Origin: Amia ocellicauda
Lineage: Eukaryota; Chordata; Actinopteri; Amiiformes; Amiidae
DNA length: 64,000 nucleotides
NCBI RefSeq assembly: GCF_036373705.1
Contig: NC_089863.1
Location: 7,973,357 to 8,037,356, forward strand
Direction: 5' to 3'
The stretch's first letter is position 1, and the number at the start of each line of letters is the position of its first letter. The notes beneath the pieces were generated by a model. The model did no database searches and was not told the origin of the DNA. It saw only the letters and a list, made by a program, of their open reading frames with translations. Shown here in pieces: positions 11,301 to 22,630 of this stretch. The translations under genes and the position numbers were made by a program.

Positions 11301-14300
11301 CAACATCACTCCTCAAGGGTAGATTTTCCCGCACATTTTATATGTTTAAGTGATTAATGCTTCAAACTGCTTCAGTTAGATGAATAAAGCATTAAATGAC
11401 ATATTCCATAATGTGAGTGGTATGAAAAGCAGGCCCACAGTAGGGGAATACTTCTTTCCTGCATTCCTTCTTGCACGTATTTGATGTTTTCCCTTTACTA
11501 GAAGAAGTATTCCTTTTCCTTCCTTGAACCGAATCTGTAGCCCCCAAATGGCTAACCCCATGTGATACAGCTATGGTTCTTGTGGGTGTTGATTAAATAG
11601 AGAATTATTCTGAGCTCATACAAACTTTGTCTTCTCTACCAGGGGAGAAGATGACGTTGTCCATCTCAGTCCTGTTAGCGCTCACCGTCTTCTTGCTCCT
11701 GCTGGCGAACAAGGTCCCAGAGACCTCACTGGGGATCCCCATCATCGTCAACTACCTGATGTTCACCATGATCCTGGTGACGTTCTCTGTCATCCTCAGC
11801 GTGGTGGTCCTCAACCTGCACCATCGCTCACCCAGCACTCACGACATGCCCCAGTGGGTGCGCAAGGTGAGAGAAGCACTTCCTCCACATGCCATCGAAC
11901 ATCCTAAAATCAGCTCCCAGACAGAACATATTGAAACATAAGAACATAAGGAAGGTGGCCTGGTTGATATAGGATCTTCTGGTCCATGTTGTATGCTTGG
12001 ATGCCAGTAGCTTATTTGATGCTAGGAACTCCTCCAGTGTTTACTGAAGGATTCTGGTGAATCTGCTTCAGCAATATGGTAGCCTGGTCCAGATTCCCAC
12101 AGAATTTGATGTCAGGAATTGCCTTCTGTTTTCAAAATCGTAAGGACATCCTCTTATTTTTCACTTGTGTCCTTAGTGTTCTGTTTATCCTGTGAGATCA
12201 GGTTAAGTTTGTCAATACCTTTCAGGATGCTAAATTGGCCAGACGAAAGCCATGCAGTTCCTTTACTGTGTCTGAATATGACATGTCCAAGAATTAACAT
12301 GGTCACTCTTCTTTGACCTCATTTCCATTTCATTCAAATCTTACATGAAATCCAAATCCAAATTTGATTCAATTTGACTTTTTTATGATGCTCAAAGATG
12401 ACACTTGCCATGTTTTATGTATTCTGGAGTGTCCTAATGGAAGCAGTTTTCAGACAATTACAATTTTGAATTTAATACATTATTGTACGCCAGCATTGCT
12501 CAATTAAGTTATTTAATTAAATAAATAACCATTGCAATAGTAATGAAACAGTACAGGAAAAAGCATGTCTTCCCTTTTTGCCACATGGCAAGGTTCTGTG
12601 CTCTCCTACTGTTTTACTTCTTGAGCAAAACAATCACTGCCATTGATTTAATAATTGGAACAATGCCAGGAAACTCACATTTGGTGTATATCATGACAAT
12701 TCACATGCAAACTCTGTCCCTGTCAATGCATATTAATATTTCAGTGCTTGTCTTTCCTGTACTCAAGATATTCATTCACACTCTTCCACGCTACCTGGGC
12801 ATGCAGCGCCCCAGGCCCGAAGACCCCCTCGACCAGCCCCCCAAGAAAGAGAACTCCTCGAGGCCCAGTGATCGCCGGCCAGCCGACGAATACTTTATCC
12901 GCAAGATCAACCCCGAGCTCATTCTTCCTTGGAACAGCAGGTAATCAGCATCCTTGCTCGATAGGTCTGTCTCTCCAGTTCAGACGGCAGATTGAAACAG
13001 AGGCCCCAGCTGCATCCTCTTTCAATCACAGCACAGAAGATGTCTTCCCGTGAACCAGTTTATCTGCGGCCCCAGATTACTTTTCCTTTCATTACCCCAT
13101 CAGTTGCACCACGAAGACACAGCACTTAATACCTAAAAGGTATTGCTCAGTCTTCCATCATCTACAACCTACTAGAGTAATGCCTGACAGGACAGTCTGG
13201 GACTCCCCTTCTTCACAAATAAAAAACAATAACACACTGGATATGCTGTAAATATACTTGAGCAAAAGTTTTAGATAAGTATATGAATGGATGTTTATAA
13301 AGCAACTATCTAGTATTCCAGGTGTCAGTAGAGGGATATATTTGATACTCCGTTGCAATACTACAGTTTCAGTTAAACCTCTGCACCCTAATTTATACAG
13401 TTGACAGTTGCAAATTCCAATGATTTAGGTTCCCAGAACGCGCTTCTGCTTACCCACCAAAACAGAGCACATTTTATAAATAGCAATTGTCTATTTTTGA
13501 ATAATTGACATTATGAGATGGGATGTGATGATAACACCTATATGAAAGGGATTTTTAATCCACAGGTGTCCCTTAATGAAACCCTGTTCTGTGCGTAGCC
13601 CCCAAACATTCTACGGGTCTATGCTTTGCTTGGCGTTAACTATCGCAGGAGGGGATGCTTCAGCTGGCTGTGTTTCAAAGCTGTGGGGTAGTGGACGCTA
13701 ACTCCCATGCTAAGTCCCTTGTCAGAGTCCTTGTTAGCGCTAGACCTTGCCCTTTTCCTTTCTTTGGCATGGCTCTCTCGATTCCAATGAAGGGGACTAC
13801 CGGTATGTGCCATTACTGGAACGCTGCGCTGGGAACATGCTGAGAGCATGACAGCTGTGTGAAACATCTACAAGCGAACAGAAATAAACAGGATCAGGAG
13901 AGGAACCCATTGCACTTCCTCCAACATGTTTTTGCATTGGACTTGTAGCAACTTGCCGAAATGTGAACAATGGAGAGGGACGGCGCCTGGAGACCATATT
14001 TTTCACAACCTTTCTTTGCTTTATAGGATTTAGCTATACAAGAAACAAAATATAAAAGCATTCACGTCCATTTAAATGTAAAGTAAACTGTATGGCTTTT
14101 CAAATCGTATTTTATTGGGTTAGAATGGTTGGGTTTTTCCATTCAGATTCCTTAGCACATGTATTGAACAGGTGTGTCTGAGGACTGATATATCCCATGA
14201 CCCTTGATGCTTGTATCCAGTGGTGGGAAGGGGTAAAAATAACTCAGCAACTCGTAACTTTAAGAGATATTGAATCATCCTTAAATGTAGGGTACTGCGT

Positions 14301-17249
14301 TTTTTCATCTTGCAGGGCGATTAGAAAATCAAAAAGGCACCGAAACCATGTGCTGTATTAGTAATAGTTATGCATAAAAATGGATAGCATTTCTAGATTG
14401 CCTTTTTAATAAACCGTGACAGCCTTTTTAATGATTCATAAAAACACTGTCAGTATAAATTAAATGGTAATCAGGTTTCACAGGGTAGATTTCGGATGAC
14501 AAACATCAGCTGGCAAGCTTCCAGCAACCCATACAATTTGATTTATAAAAAAAAGACGTACCTCAGTTATGATGTCAACAGCTGTGACGGCAAACTTGCT
14601 TGTGTGGAGATTTTGCTCATGGAAAGAGAGCTATTCTTCAAGAAACATCTAAATCCACCTCCAAGTTACGGAAGAGGGTTGTTGAGTGACAGGCTTGAAG
14701 TTATCCTTATGTGTTTAAGGTATCCCTTCATGTTATGCATCATTTTTCACATTGGTATGAAAAGGACAAGATGGGGAAGTGAGGGGGGAGGCTATCAATC
14801 TTTTTACAAAGTTACCGACATCTTTCCAGGTGCCTTTCTTGAATAATATATGAACACAAAGAACACAAAACACAACAACCAAGGGGGCTACACAGGTCCT
14901 TAAAGTCACAATACATCACCTTAAGCTTTACTACGTATGTTTCCCATCATTTTGGAATTAAATATGATCTTTAATTTCCCAAACTTAAGCTGTCTTTTTT
15001 AATAATTATGGAATTTATTTCCAGGAAGTGGCTGTGAGGAGGATCTAGCAATGTTGTGTTCAAACACGAATTGTAAATTACAATAATGATTGAGTTGAAA
15101 CAGTTGTGTTTGTTGTTGTTAGTTTGTTTTACAGTTTTTAAGGACAATTGCATATGACAGTAAATTTAAGATGAACCAATTAAATCATTGTCCTGGCAGT
15201 TTCACTCAGTTTCATTTTGAAATAAAACGATTCAATCAACTAGTTTCAAACCAAACAGTATTTTCCTCGGGAAGCAGTTGCTGTCATCCATTGTGGGCCT
15301 TAAATTGAGTTTAAATAAAGGTTGAGGAGAGAAGACTACCCCAATCTCATCCTGAACTGCACGCCCACCTAAACATTAGTGTGGGAAACAAACTCCCCTT
15401 CCCAGCATGCATCACTCCTGAAATATGATCAGCCCCAATTAACCAACATTCACATTTTTAAGAACCTGCTCTGCTCTGCTCTTTGATTGAATGTGTGTTT
15501 CTGTGTCCCCTTAGGAGGGACAGCACGGTGCAGCTGCAGAAGTACATCGACGGGCAGAGTTACTGTCTCATTCTCCCCCCCGACCTCAAGTCAGCGATCG
15601 CGGCAGTCACCTACATGGCAGACCAACTCAAGAGACAGGATGGTCATGACACGGTCAGTTATGGGATTGTTAAAACCCTTGCAGAAGAACAGTTCAGTCT
15701 TGTTTCCTATAGATGTTTTTATTTTGGGCTTTTTGCTTGTTGTATTGACTTCCCACCAGCCTTTGCCAACCAATGACAAGGGTCAGTCGGTTTTCTTTCT
15801 TTCTGTGTGACCTACATTTCTACAATCTCTGAAAACTGCAGGTTTCTGGACTATCATGAAGGATCTCACTCCTGATTTAGGACCCCCCTCTTTGTTTTGT
15901 GGATATTAATGATCTCTGAAGTCCTGCACATACTTTACCTTGGATTACCTAATCCTTAAATTATCGGTAAAGTAAATCCTTAGGGTTACCACCAGATTAC
16001 AGGAAAAAAATGGAAATTACATAAACAGATACCGTTAAAATGAATATCTTAAACTGACACCTGAGCTTCATTAACAGCATAACAAAATGTATATAATATA
16101 TAACACAAAAACTTACATGTGGTGGATGTTTTACATTTCAAATAATATATTTACATTTGGTATCCATCATCTGTTGGTTATCTAATCAGCCTCGTTTGCC
16201 ATCTTGTTGATTAGATATTCACTCACAGCTGTATTTATCTGTTCACAGAGAATCTGAGCGGATGAAGGAGCTTTATTTATAAGCAGTTAATTGGGGATGA
16301 TCAAAAATAGAAAACCATAAAAAAAGAAAACAGAGATGAGAAGAATATTGAAAATCTAATTAATGATACATTAATTGTATTTAAAATTATATAAAGTAAC
16401 TGTTTTGTAATGCACTTTGCAATGCATTTCACTTTTGGACATAGTATGATATTTTGCTTGATTAACTGACCATATAGTTCACCGTCAGAAATCTTTATTG
16501 ACGAATACTAAGCCATTTTATTGTTACAATACAGGCAAAGGGTGGAAACAAGGTACAACACAAATCCTTTCAATAACACCTTTCTCAAACAGATCTCATT
16601 GCACCAACCATTTGGAATATATGGTTTTTTTTATATATATATTTGTTTCAAAAACAGAATCAGCCAAATGACTTAACTGAGCTAACAGTGCCATCTACTG
16701 GACAGTGTTCAAAACATTCATTTTCAAATATGCTTATATATCTGTTCAGTTGTTCATGTTTAACTTGCCTCTTCCTTATAAAGAGACAACTGGTGGTTAT
16801 GTTTGTTGACAGCAGTTTTATTTAGTGAATATTTCTGCACGAGTGTATTTCTGTTATTGTATACCGCCAGAAAACCCCCCAGAAACTTTCTTCAAGATAG
16901 GAAAGTGAATGGGTCCCACTGACCCACAAGGTAAGTTTAAGTAATAAAACTCAGAGGCAGGAATAGTAGAACAACAAGTGTTTAATCTCCAATTATGCCA
17001 CATATTTGCCTTTTCTGTGAACATTAGACTGGTCGAAGAAATCACAGATAAACTAAGGAACATAGAATGCCGTACAGAAAACAATTGTTCAGTCTTGTCT
17101 GGTTGCAGATCACTGAGGACTGGCAGTACATTGCATTGGTGGTGGACCGGCTTTTCCTGTGGCTTTTCGTGGTCATCACCTCGCTGGGGACTTTCACCAT
17201 TTTCCTGGATGCCAGTTTCAACTACACTCCAGACCAGCCTTTTGCTTGA
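5322..17249 (+). CDS. chrnb1: Muscle nicotinic acetylcholine receptor subunit beta (11 coding exons, 491 aa)
   Basis: Structural subunit of the pentameric endplate acetylcholine-gated cation channel. Exons: 5322-5388, 6605-6738, 8456-8500, 8988-9097, 10157-10265, 10359-10506, 10936-11121, 11643-11866, 12768-12940, 15515-15653, 17109-17249; all introns are GT-AG and phases match throughout. Residues 1-22 form a signal peptide; a second in-frame ATG is at codon 6. The Cys-loop is C152-C166 around YFPFDWQN. M1 covers about 237-262, M2 about 270-289 with conserved E268 and L278, M3 follows. The M3-M4 loop contains ADEYFIRK with Y383, the context of the phosphorylated rapsyn-linked tyrosine of beta subunits. 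M4 is about 453-478. The ADEYFIRK context and the PPD-type C-terminal tail favour beta1 over other subunits. Oddities: no N-glycosylation sequon in the ectodomain, and asparagine at M2 position 20' (N289). Confidence 0.95.
7040..7475 (+). mobile_element. Degenerate Tc1-like transposon fragment in chrnb1 intron 2
   Basis: A short frame ends with [17 protein letters not shown], then [18 protein letters not shown] and ATKY, the typical C-terminal end of fish Tc1-like transposases. It is followed by TAACTACCCTCAAATTAAAG and ACTTAAAGCACAT, typical of a Tc1 3' flank. The catalytic core and 5' half are missing, so it is a dead 3' remnant. Confidence 0.7.
11936..12318 (-). mobile_element. Diverged LINE 3' fragment in chrnb1 intron 8
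   Basis: Begins with AAACATAAGAACATAAGGAA and contains GGTCCAGATTCCCACA, TCAATACCTTTCAGGATG, CTGAATATGACATG and GGTCACTCTTCTTTGA in order. This matches my recollection of an abundant repeat of ray-finned fish and other vertebrates whose reverse complement encodes the tail of a non-LTR reverse transcriptase. The copy is heavily mutated. Family placement is from memory. Confidence 0.5.
12941..15514. other. chrnb1 intron 9
   Basis: 2.6-kb intron between the exon ending in the M3-M4 loop and the exon encoding the amphipathic helix. It holds short ORFs on both strands but no exon, RNA gene or clear repeat that I recognise. Confidence 0.6.
15654..17108. other. chrnb1 intron 10
   Basis: 1.5-kb AT-rich intron before the last coding exon. 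No gene or clear element seen. Confidence 0.6.
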
Positions 17250-17520
17250 GATCTTCTCCCTTCCATCCAAGTCTTCCATATTTTCTTGTCCCTAATTGAT
17301 AAAGCTGCAGGTCAAAGTTCACATGTGCATAATACCAGAAGATTAACAAGCATCCTCTGGTCTCCTCGTCTTGTCAACTGAAGAACCTGATCTGTGTCTG
17401 ATATTTTCTCCCAAAACCAGATCAGTGGACACTATGGTCATAAGAGGTCTGTAAATTGTATGTTCAAAGAATATCAACCATATTGTATATTTGTGTTCTT
17501 TAAAAAGTACAGAATAGCAT

Positions 17521-17551
<31 letters not shown>

Positions 17552-18772
17552 CACTCACCTAAAGGATTATTAGGAACACCATACTAATACTGTGTTTGAC
17601 CCCCTTTCGCCTTCAGAACTGCCTTAATTCTACGTGGCATTGATTCAACAAGGTGCTGAAAGCATTCTTTAGAAATGTTGGCCCATATTGATAGGATAGC
17701 ATCTTGCAGTTGATGGAGATTTGTGGGATGCACATCCAGGGCACGAAGCTCCCGTTCCACCACATCCCAAAGATACTCTATTGGGTTGAGATCTGGTGAC
17801 TGTGGGGGCCAGTTTAGTACAGTGAACTCATTGTCATGTTCAAGAAACCAATTTGAAATGATTCGACCTTTGTGACATGGTGCATTATCCTGCTGGAAGT
17901 AGCCATCAGAGGACGGGTACATGGTGGTCATAAAGGGATGGACATGGTCAGAAACAATGCTCAGGTAGGCCGTGGCATTTAAACGATGCCCAATTGGCAC
18001 TAAGGGGGCTAAAGTGTGCCAAGAAAACATCCCCCACACCATTACACCACCACCACCAGCCTGCACAGTGGTAACAAGGCATGATGGATCCATGTTCTCA
18101 TTCTGTTTACGCCAAATTCTAACTCTACCATCTGAATGTCTCAACAGAAATCGAGACTCATCAGACCAGGCAACATTTTTCCAGTCTTCAACTGTCCAAT
18201 TTTGGTGAGCTTGTGCAAATTGTAGCCTCTTTTTCCTATTTGTAGTGGAGATGAGTGGTACCCGGTGGGGTCTTCTGCTGTTGTAGCCCATCCGCCTCAA
18301 GGTTGTACGTGTTGTGGCTTCACAAATGCTTTGCTGCATACCTCGGTTGTAACGAGTGCTTATTTCAGTCAAAGTTGCTCTTCTATCAGCTTGAATCAGT
18401 CGGCCCATTCTCCTCTGACCTCTAGCATCAACAAGGCATTTTCGCCCACAGGACTGCCGCATACTGGATGTTTTTCCCTTTTCACACCATTCTTTGTAAA
18501 CCCTAGAAATGGTTGTGCGTGAAAATCCCAGTAACTGAGCAGATTGTGAAATACTCAGACCGGCCCGTCTGGCACCAACAACCATGCCACGCTCAAAATT
18601 GCTTAAATCACCTTTCTTTCCCATTCAGACATTCAGTTTGGAGTTCAGGAGATTGTCTTGACCAGGACCACACCCCTAAATGCATTGAAGCAACTGCCAT
18701 GTGATTGGTTGGTTAGATAATTGCATTAATGAGAAATTGAACAGGTGTTCCTAATAATCCTTTAGGTGAGTG
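17552..18772 (-). mobile_element. Intact Tc1/mariner element (DD36E type), copy 1
   Basis: 1,221-bp element with near-perfect 28-29 bp inverted ends (CACTCACCTAAAGGATTATT and its complement), flanked by TA on both sides as expected for Tc1/mariner target duplication. It landed in an (AT)n tract 0.3 kb past the chrnb1 stop codon. It carries one full-length transposase frame on the minus strand. Another copy of identical length lies at 22631-23851 on the opposite strand. Confidence 0.95.
17584..18624 (-). CDS. Tc1/mariner transposase, full length (346 aa), copy 1
   Basis: Cut-and-paste transposase of the IS630/Tc1/mariner superfamily. The N-terminal paired-like helix-turn-helix includes SISQSAQLLGFSRTTISRVY at about residues 24-43; a second DNA-binding segment follows (GRLIQADRRATLTEI). 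The RNase-H-like core has the triad in AWSDESRF (first D), FQQDNAPCH (second D) and DLNPIEYLWD (E). I count 36 residues between the second D and E, a DD36E spacing rather than the DD34E of canonical Tc1. No stop or frameshift interrupts the frame, and it fills the element. It differs from copy 2 at seven residues, none of them a catalytic acid. Family name (Incomer-like) is from memory. Confidence 0.93.
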   Translation of the reverse strand: MGKKGDLSNFERGMVVGARRAGLSISQSAQLLGFSRTTISRVYKEWCEKGKTSSMRQSCGRKCLVDARGQRRMGRLIQADRRATLTEISTRYNRGMQQSICEATTRTTLRRMGYNSRRPHRVPLISTTNRKKRLQFAQAHQNWTVEDWKNVAWSDESRFLLRHSDGRVRIWRKQNENMDPSCLVTTVQAGGGGVMVWGMFSWHTLAPLVPIGHRLNATAYLSIVSDHVHPFMTTMYPSSDGYFQQDNAPCHKGRIISNWFLEHDNEFTVLNWPPQSPDLNPIEYLWDVVERELRALDVHPTNLHQLQDAILSIWANISKECFQHLVESMPRRIKAVLKAKGGQTQY

Positions 18773-21700
18773 TATATACAATACATGTCTGGCACCCTAA
18801 TGAGTTTATAAATGGCAGTATACAGTTCCCAGTAAGTGAGCTGTTGTATCAGCTCTCTATTTTTGAGATTTCCTTTCTTATATTTTCCCTTTCTAAAGTT
18901 AAATACTTTCTCTTACAATGTGAACATGTTTGAGCTTCCTTAGACTATGTCTCATTGATGAAAGATACACCAACACACATTTGAAAGAGCTCAACTTTCC
19001 CATTGGTGGTGGTTGTGACTTTCTCCCAAGACATTAGATACAAGATATCTCTATACAATTGTTGTTATTGAACACGCTGTTCAATGCATGTTTAGCCTGA
19101 AATGATAGAGAAAGAACTGTTGTAGGAAAATGACAATCGCAGATGCACTTTTTGTACTATCATATCTTGTATTATATTAATATTTTAGATTTGTAAATAT
19201 GAAAGCAATGTTAACATGTTGACATAAACATGATGATAATAATAACATGGTATTGTATTGCTACTTTCTGTAATATATAGCTCCTGACCTCATTCAAGAC
19301 TGTTTAGAAGAAAGTGTACGGATGCAGATGAAATTGAAAATCTTATCAGATATTTCTGCTTGGGGTTGTGAGTTTGGCTTCTTTTAAAGGGAAGGAGTTT
19401 ATATTTAGCACAAAGAATAGAAGACCAATAACTCTCACTCAGTCAAAAAGAAGGCCATTTCTTCAATGCTTATGCAGTCTACAAACACAGAAAGCCATAC
19501 GGATCCCATTTTTTAAAATAATGTTAAGAAGGCAGGCACCTCCCAGCTCCAGTCCCGCCTCCAGTGACGCGTGTCCAAAGAACAATGATGAAATAACAAA
19601 AGTAAAAACTGAGTTGCAACAGCCAATAGGATCCCATCACAAGCTGATTGGTCACTTTTGAGCATCTCGAGTGTGTCGCAGTGGGTGTTTCCGACCGATG
19701 AACCTGAGGTACTCCCTGCTGTTTGGTGTATTGAATTTGGATTAGTCACTACTATGTAACAGTACAATAACCTGAAACCAACAACAGCAGACAAAGAACC
19801 TGAAACCCGAACAATACCATGAAAAATAAACACGTCTCACAGAAGCGCTTTGACTGCGAGTTGACTTTAATTGAAACCTTGAGGCATTGAAGCAGAAATT
19901 ATTAATGACCAATACTGTCCACTGCGTTGTACACAATCCCAACTATTGCTGTTAAAGTTATATTGATTTGATCTCATTTGTCTTACCTGGTTGAGTAAAT
20001 CAGCTCAGTGAATCAGGAAAATCTCCTCCGACTGATGCAAGTTTTCTGATCCCATTAAACTTCTGTATGCTTCCCTAAGGATAGGTGCAATAAATCATGT
20101 CGTCTCCTAACAGGTTTTGAGGATAAAAGTTGTGCTCAAAGAGAATACATCTACGCAACAAAATGTCTGTGTTTCAGGGCATGTGTGTTTGTGTCCTCAA
20201 CATGTTTGTTTCAGTACATTGTAGGCTTGTTACCCATCAGTAACCAAGCTTGAATGTGGGAATTCTGCCCGCTGTAAAAGCACAGGCAGTGATTTATGGA
20301 TGTAGTTTGTTGCCCAAGCCTGCAGGGTGAGGGTTGTCTCCACTGGCAAGTAATTGGCAACAAGAACACAATTCTGAACAGTTCTGAACAGGAACTGAAC
20401 TAATTAGGCTAATTAGGGACATACCTTATTCTTTTCATAAGGTCACTGCCAAATGCATAGCCCTCAACTAGACACAAGGCATATAGTCTTCAGTTGAAAA
20501 TGTTAACTTTACTTCTTCATGTAACTGATGTTTAAATTATTCTGTTTATAAGTCATCAGTCCTTAACTGCACAATTTGAATCGCAATCATCTGTTTTGTC
20601 AATTGTTGGAGTTTCTCGAGCGAAATGCTTTTAAAACACGGTTTCCTGTTTCTAGGAACGTTTCACCTTATATTGTCAATTTACAGTAACTAATGACTCA
20701 ATGACATGAGGAGCCCGGCTCTCCTGGGAGTTGGTTTTGTGAGAGAGAAACTCTTCACTTTCCAAACAGAAACTAGTGTAACCTGAGTGGTTCTCACCCA
20801 AATGGGTTGGGCCCATTCAGGGAGCTGCTAACCAATCATTGAGGATCAAACGAATCACACGGACGGATGTGCTGAGAGGAAGTTTCTCCCCTAGTTTGCT
20901 GCCAGTGCAAGACACCTTTACGTCAGTTTAATTTCTGCTTGAAGCCTGAACTCAAATGTTTCTTCATACTTAGGCAAAGTGTCATAATATAAACCCACAT
21001 AAACTGCAGGTGTATAAGCACCACTCAGGTGTTGAATAAAGTGTGCATTAGTCACTATAGTAACTAAGCAATTTTGAAGCTTCTATTTACAGATTTTAAA
21101 TTACCCTCACAACATAAACATAGACCGTAAAGATTATATGATCCTTTTCAGAGAAAGATATGGCAGCAATCCAAGGTATTTGGCAATGTTGCAAATTGTA
21201 ATCATAACAATTGCAGGGTCTATAAAAATAATCAGTGTGGTCATGTAAAATGTTTAAAAACAGGACTACAAATTTGGAAGAATGAACAAAAGGTTAGTGC
21301 CTCCTATACATTTTATACTAATACTGTTTAATCGGAAAGGACTTGAATCTTTAACCTGAGCAATGGAACAAGACCAAATTAAAGAGCAAGTGAGGTGGGG
21401 GGGGATATTTGTAATGTTTATTATTACCTACCACTTAATTTCTTTATATTTGTAAGATCATATACTGTTTTCTTGTCTTCTAACATTCTGGACCTCAATT
21501 TTATGTTTATAAAGCAAATATATATCCCATCTTAGGAGGACAATAGGAGTTGTCTGCCCAGGCTACTCACCATGCTTCGGATTTGAAGCACCTTGGGAAA
21601 CCAAGCTTTGAGTTTGTGGTTCCTTTCAAGAAATGGTGCAGGTTTCAGTTGGTGTCCCACCAACCAAGCAATCAAACTTCCTGGGGGAAATTTCATGCGT

Positions 21701-22630
21701 GTCTGTGCACTTTTGTGTAATTATATCACAAACAGGATCGAACCCGGCTTAAGCTGTGTATCATCAAGTCAAAAGCCACATACTCTGTTCTTGTAACTGA
21801 AAAAGTCTTACTACTGCATGTATTTACAATAATCATCATCATCATCATCACAGATATTAATAATAATAACAGATTACAATAGTAACAGATATATCCTTTT
21901 ATATGGAGAAACTATATATAAAATGTAATGGATAATTCTTGCAGAAATATGTACAATATCTGTCTAGCTCAGTTTAATTTCTGCTGTTCAGTGGAAAGCT
22001 GACAGTCAGTCTTTTATTATCATTAGGAGGCTAATAAAAAGATTTCCATGCTCATGTAAGGGCATTTGTCAGGACTGAGAACTACCCAGTGAGTCATGCA
22101 GTCTTTACAGTTTACTAGATTTCCTCTTCTGGGAGTACAAAGTGATATCTGGAAAAACTGGTTTTAGTAGCATGAATACATAAGTCTCTGTTTTTATTAG
22201 CCCTACAATTTGAATTCATTATCATTTTTAAGTAGGATCAATGAGACAGCTGTGCAAGGTTTAAACAATCAGTACAGTGTATAGTCCTGAAGCTATGCCA
22301 AATCTTGACATATCGAGTAAAGAATGAAAATCAATAAACATAAAGCCCCCGTTAAAGCGTGTGTGGGGAAACACAATTAGGAAGTGTATTACTTTTTACA
22401 GAAATTAAAAAATACAACAATACAGAAACAAACGGAACAACAACACAAAAGCCAAATAAAAACGAACAATATCAGCATCGTTTTTACATGATAAAAGTGG
22501 GATCTGGGATGGTAAATATACCTAACGGCTGACCGCTCCATATTAGACAATGGCGCCTAAGGTTCTGAATGCCAATTGGTTAGCCAAAAGGCACTATATA
22601 GTGGAGTTGAAGTTGAAGAATGTGAACCTA
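18773..22630. other. Gene-poor stretch between the two DD36E transposons
   Basis: 3.9 kb of AT-rich DNA with short unsupported ORFs and a small (ATC)n tract near 21833. First canonical plus-strand AATAAA signals after chrnb1 occur near 19.8-21.0 kb. No exon, RNA gene or classified repeat recognised. Confidence 0.5.

Noticed and set aside
17972-18704. Plus-strand ORFs inside DD36E copy 1, and their mirror set at 22699-23431
   Set aside because: Antisense shadows of the transposase frame; they recur in both copies because the elements are near identical.
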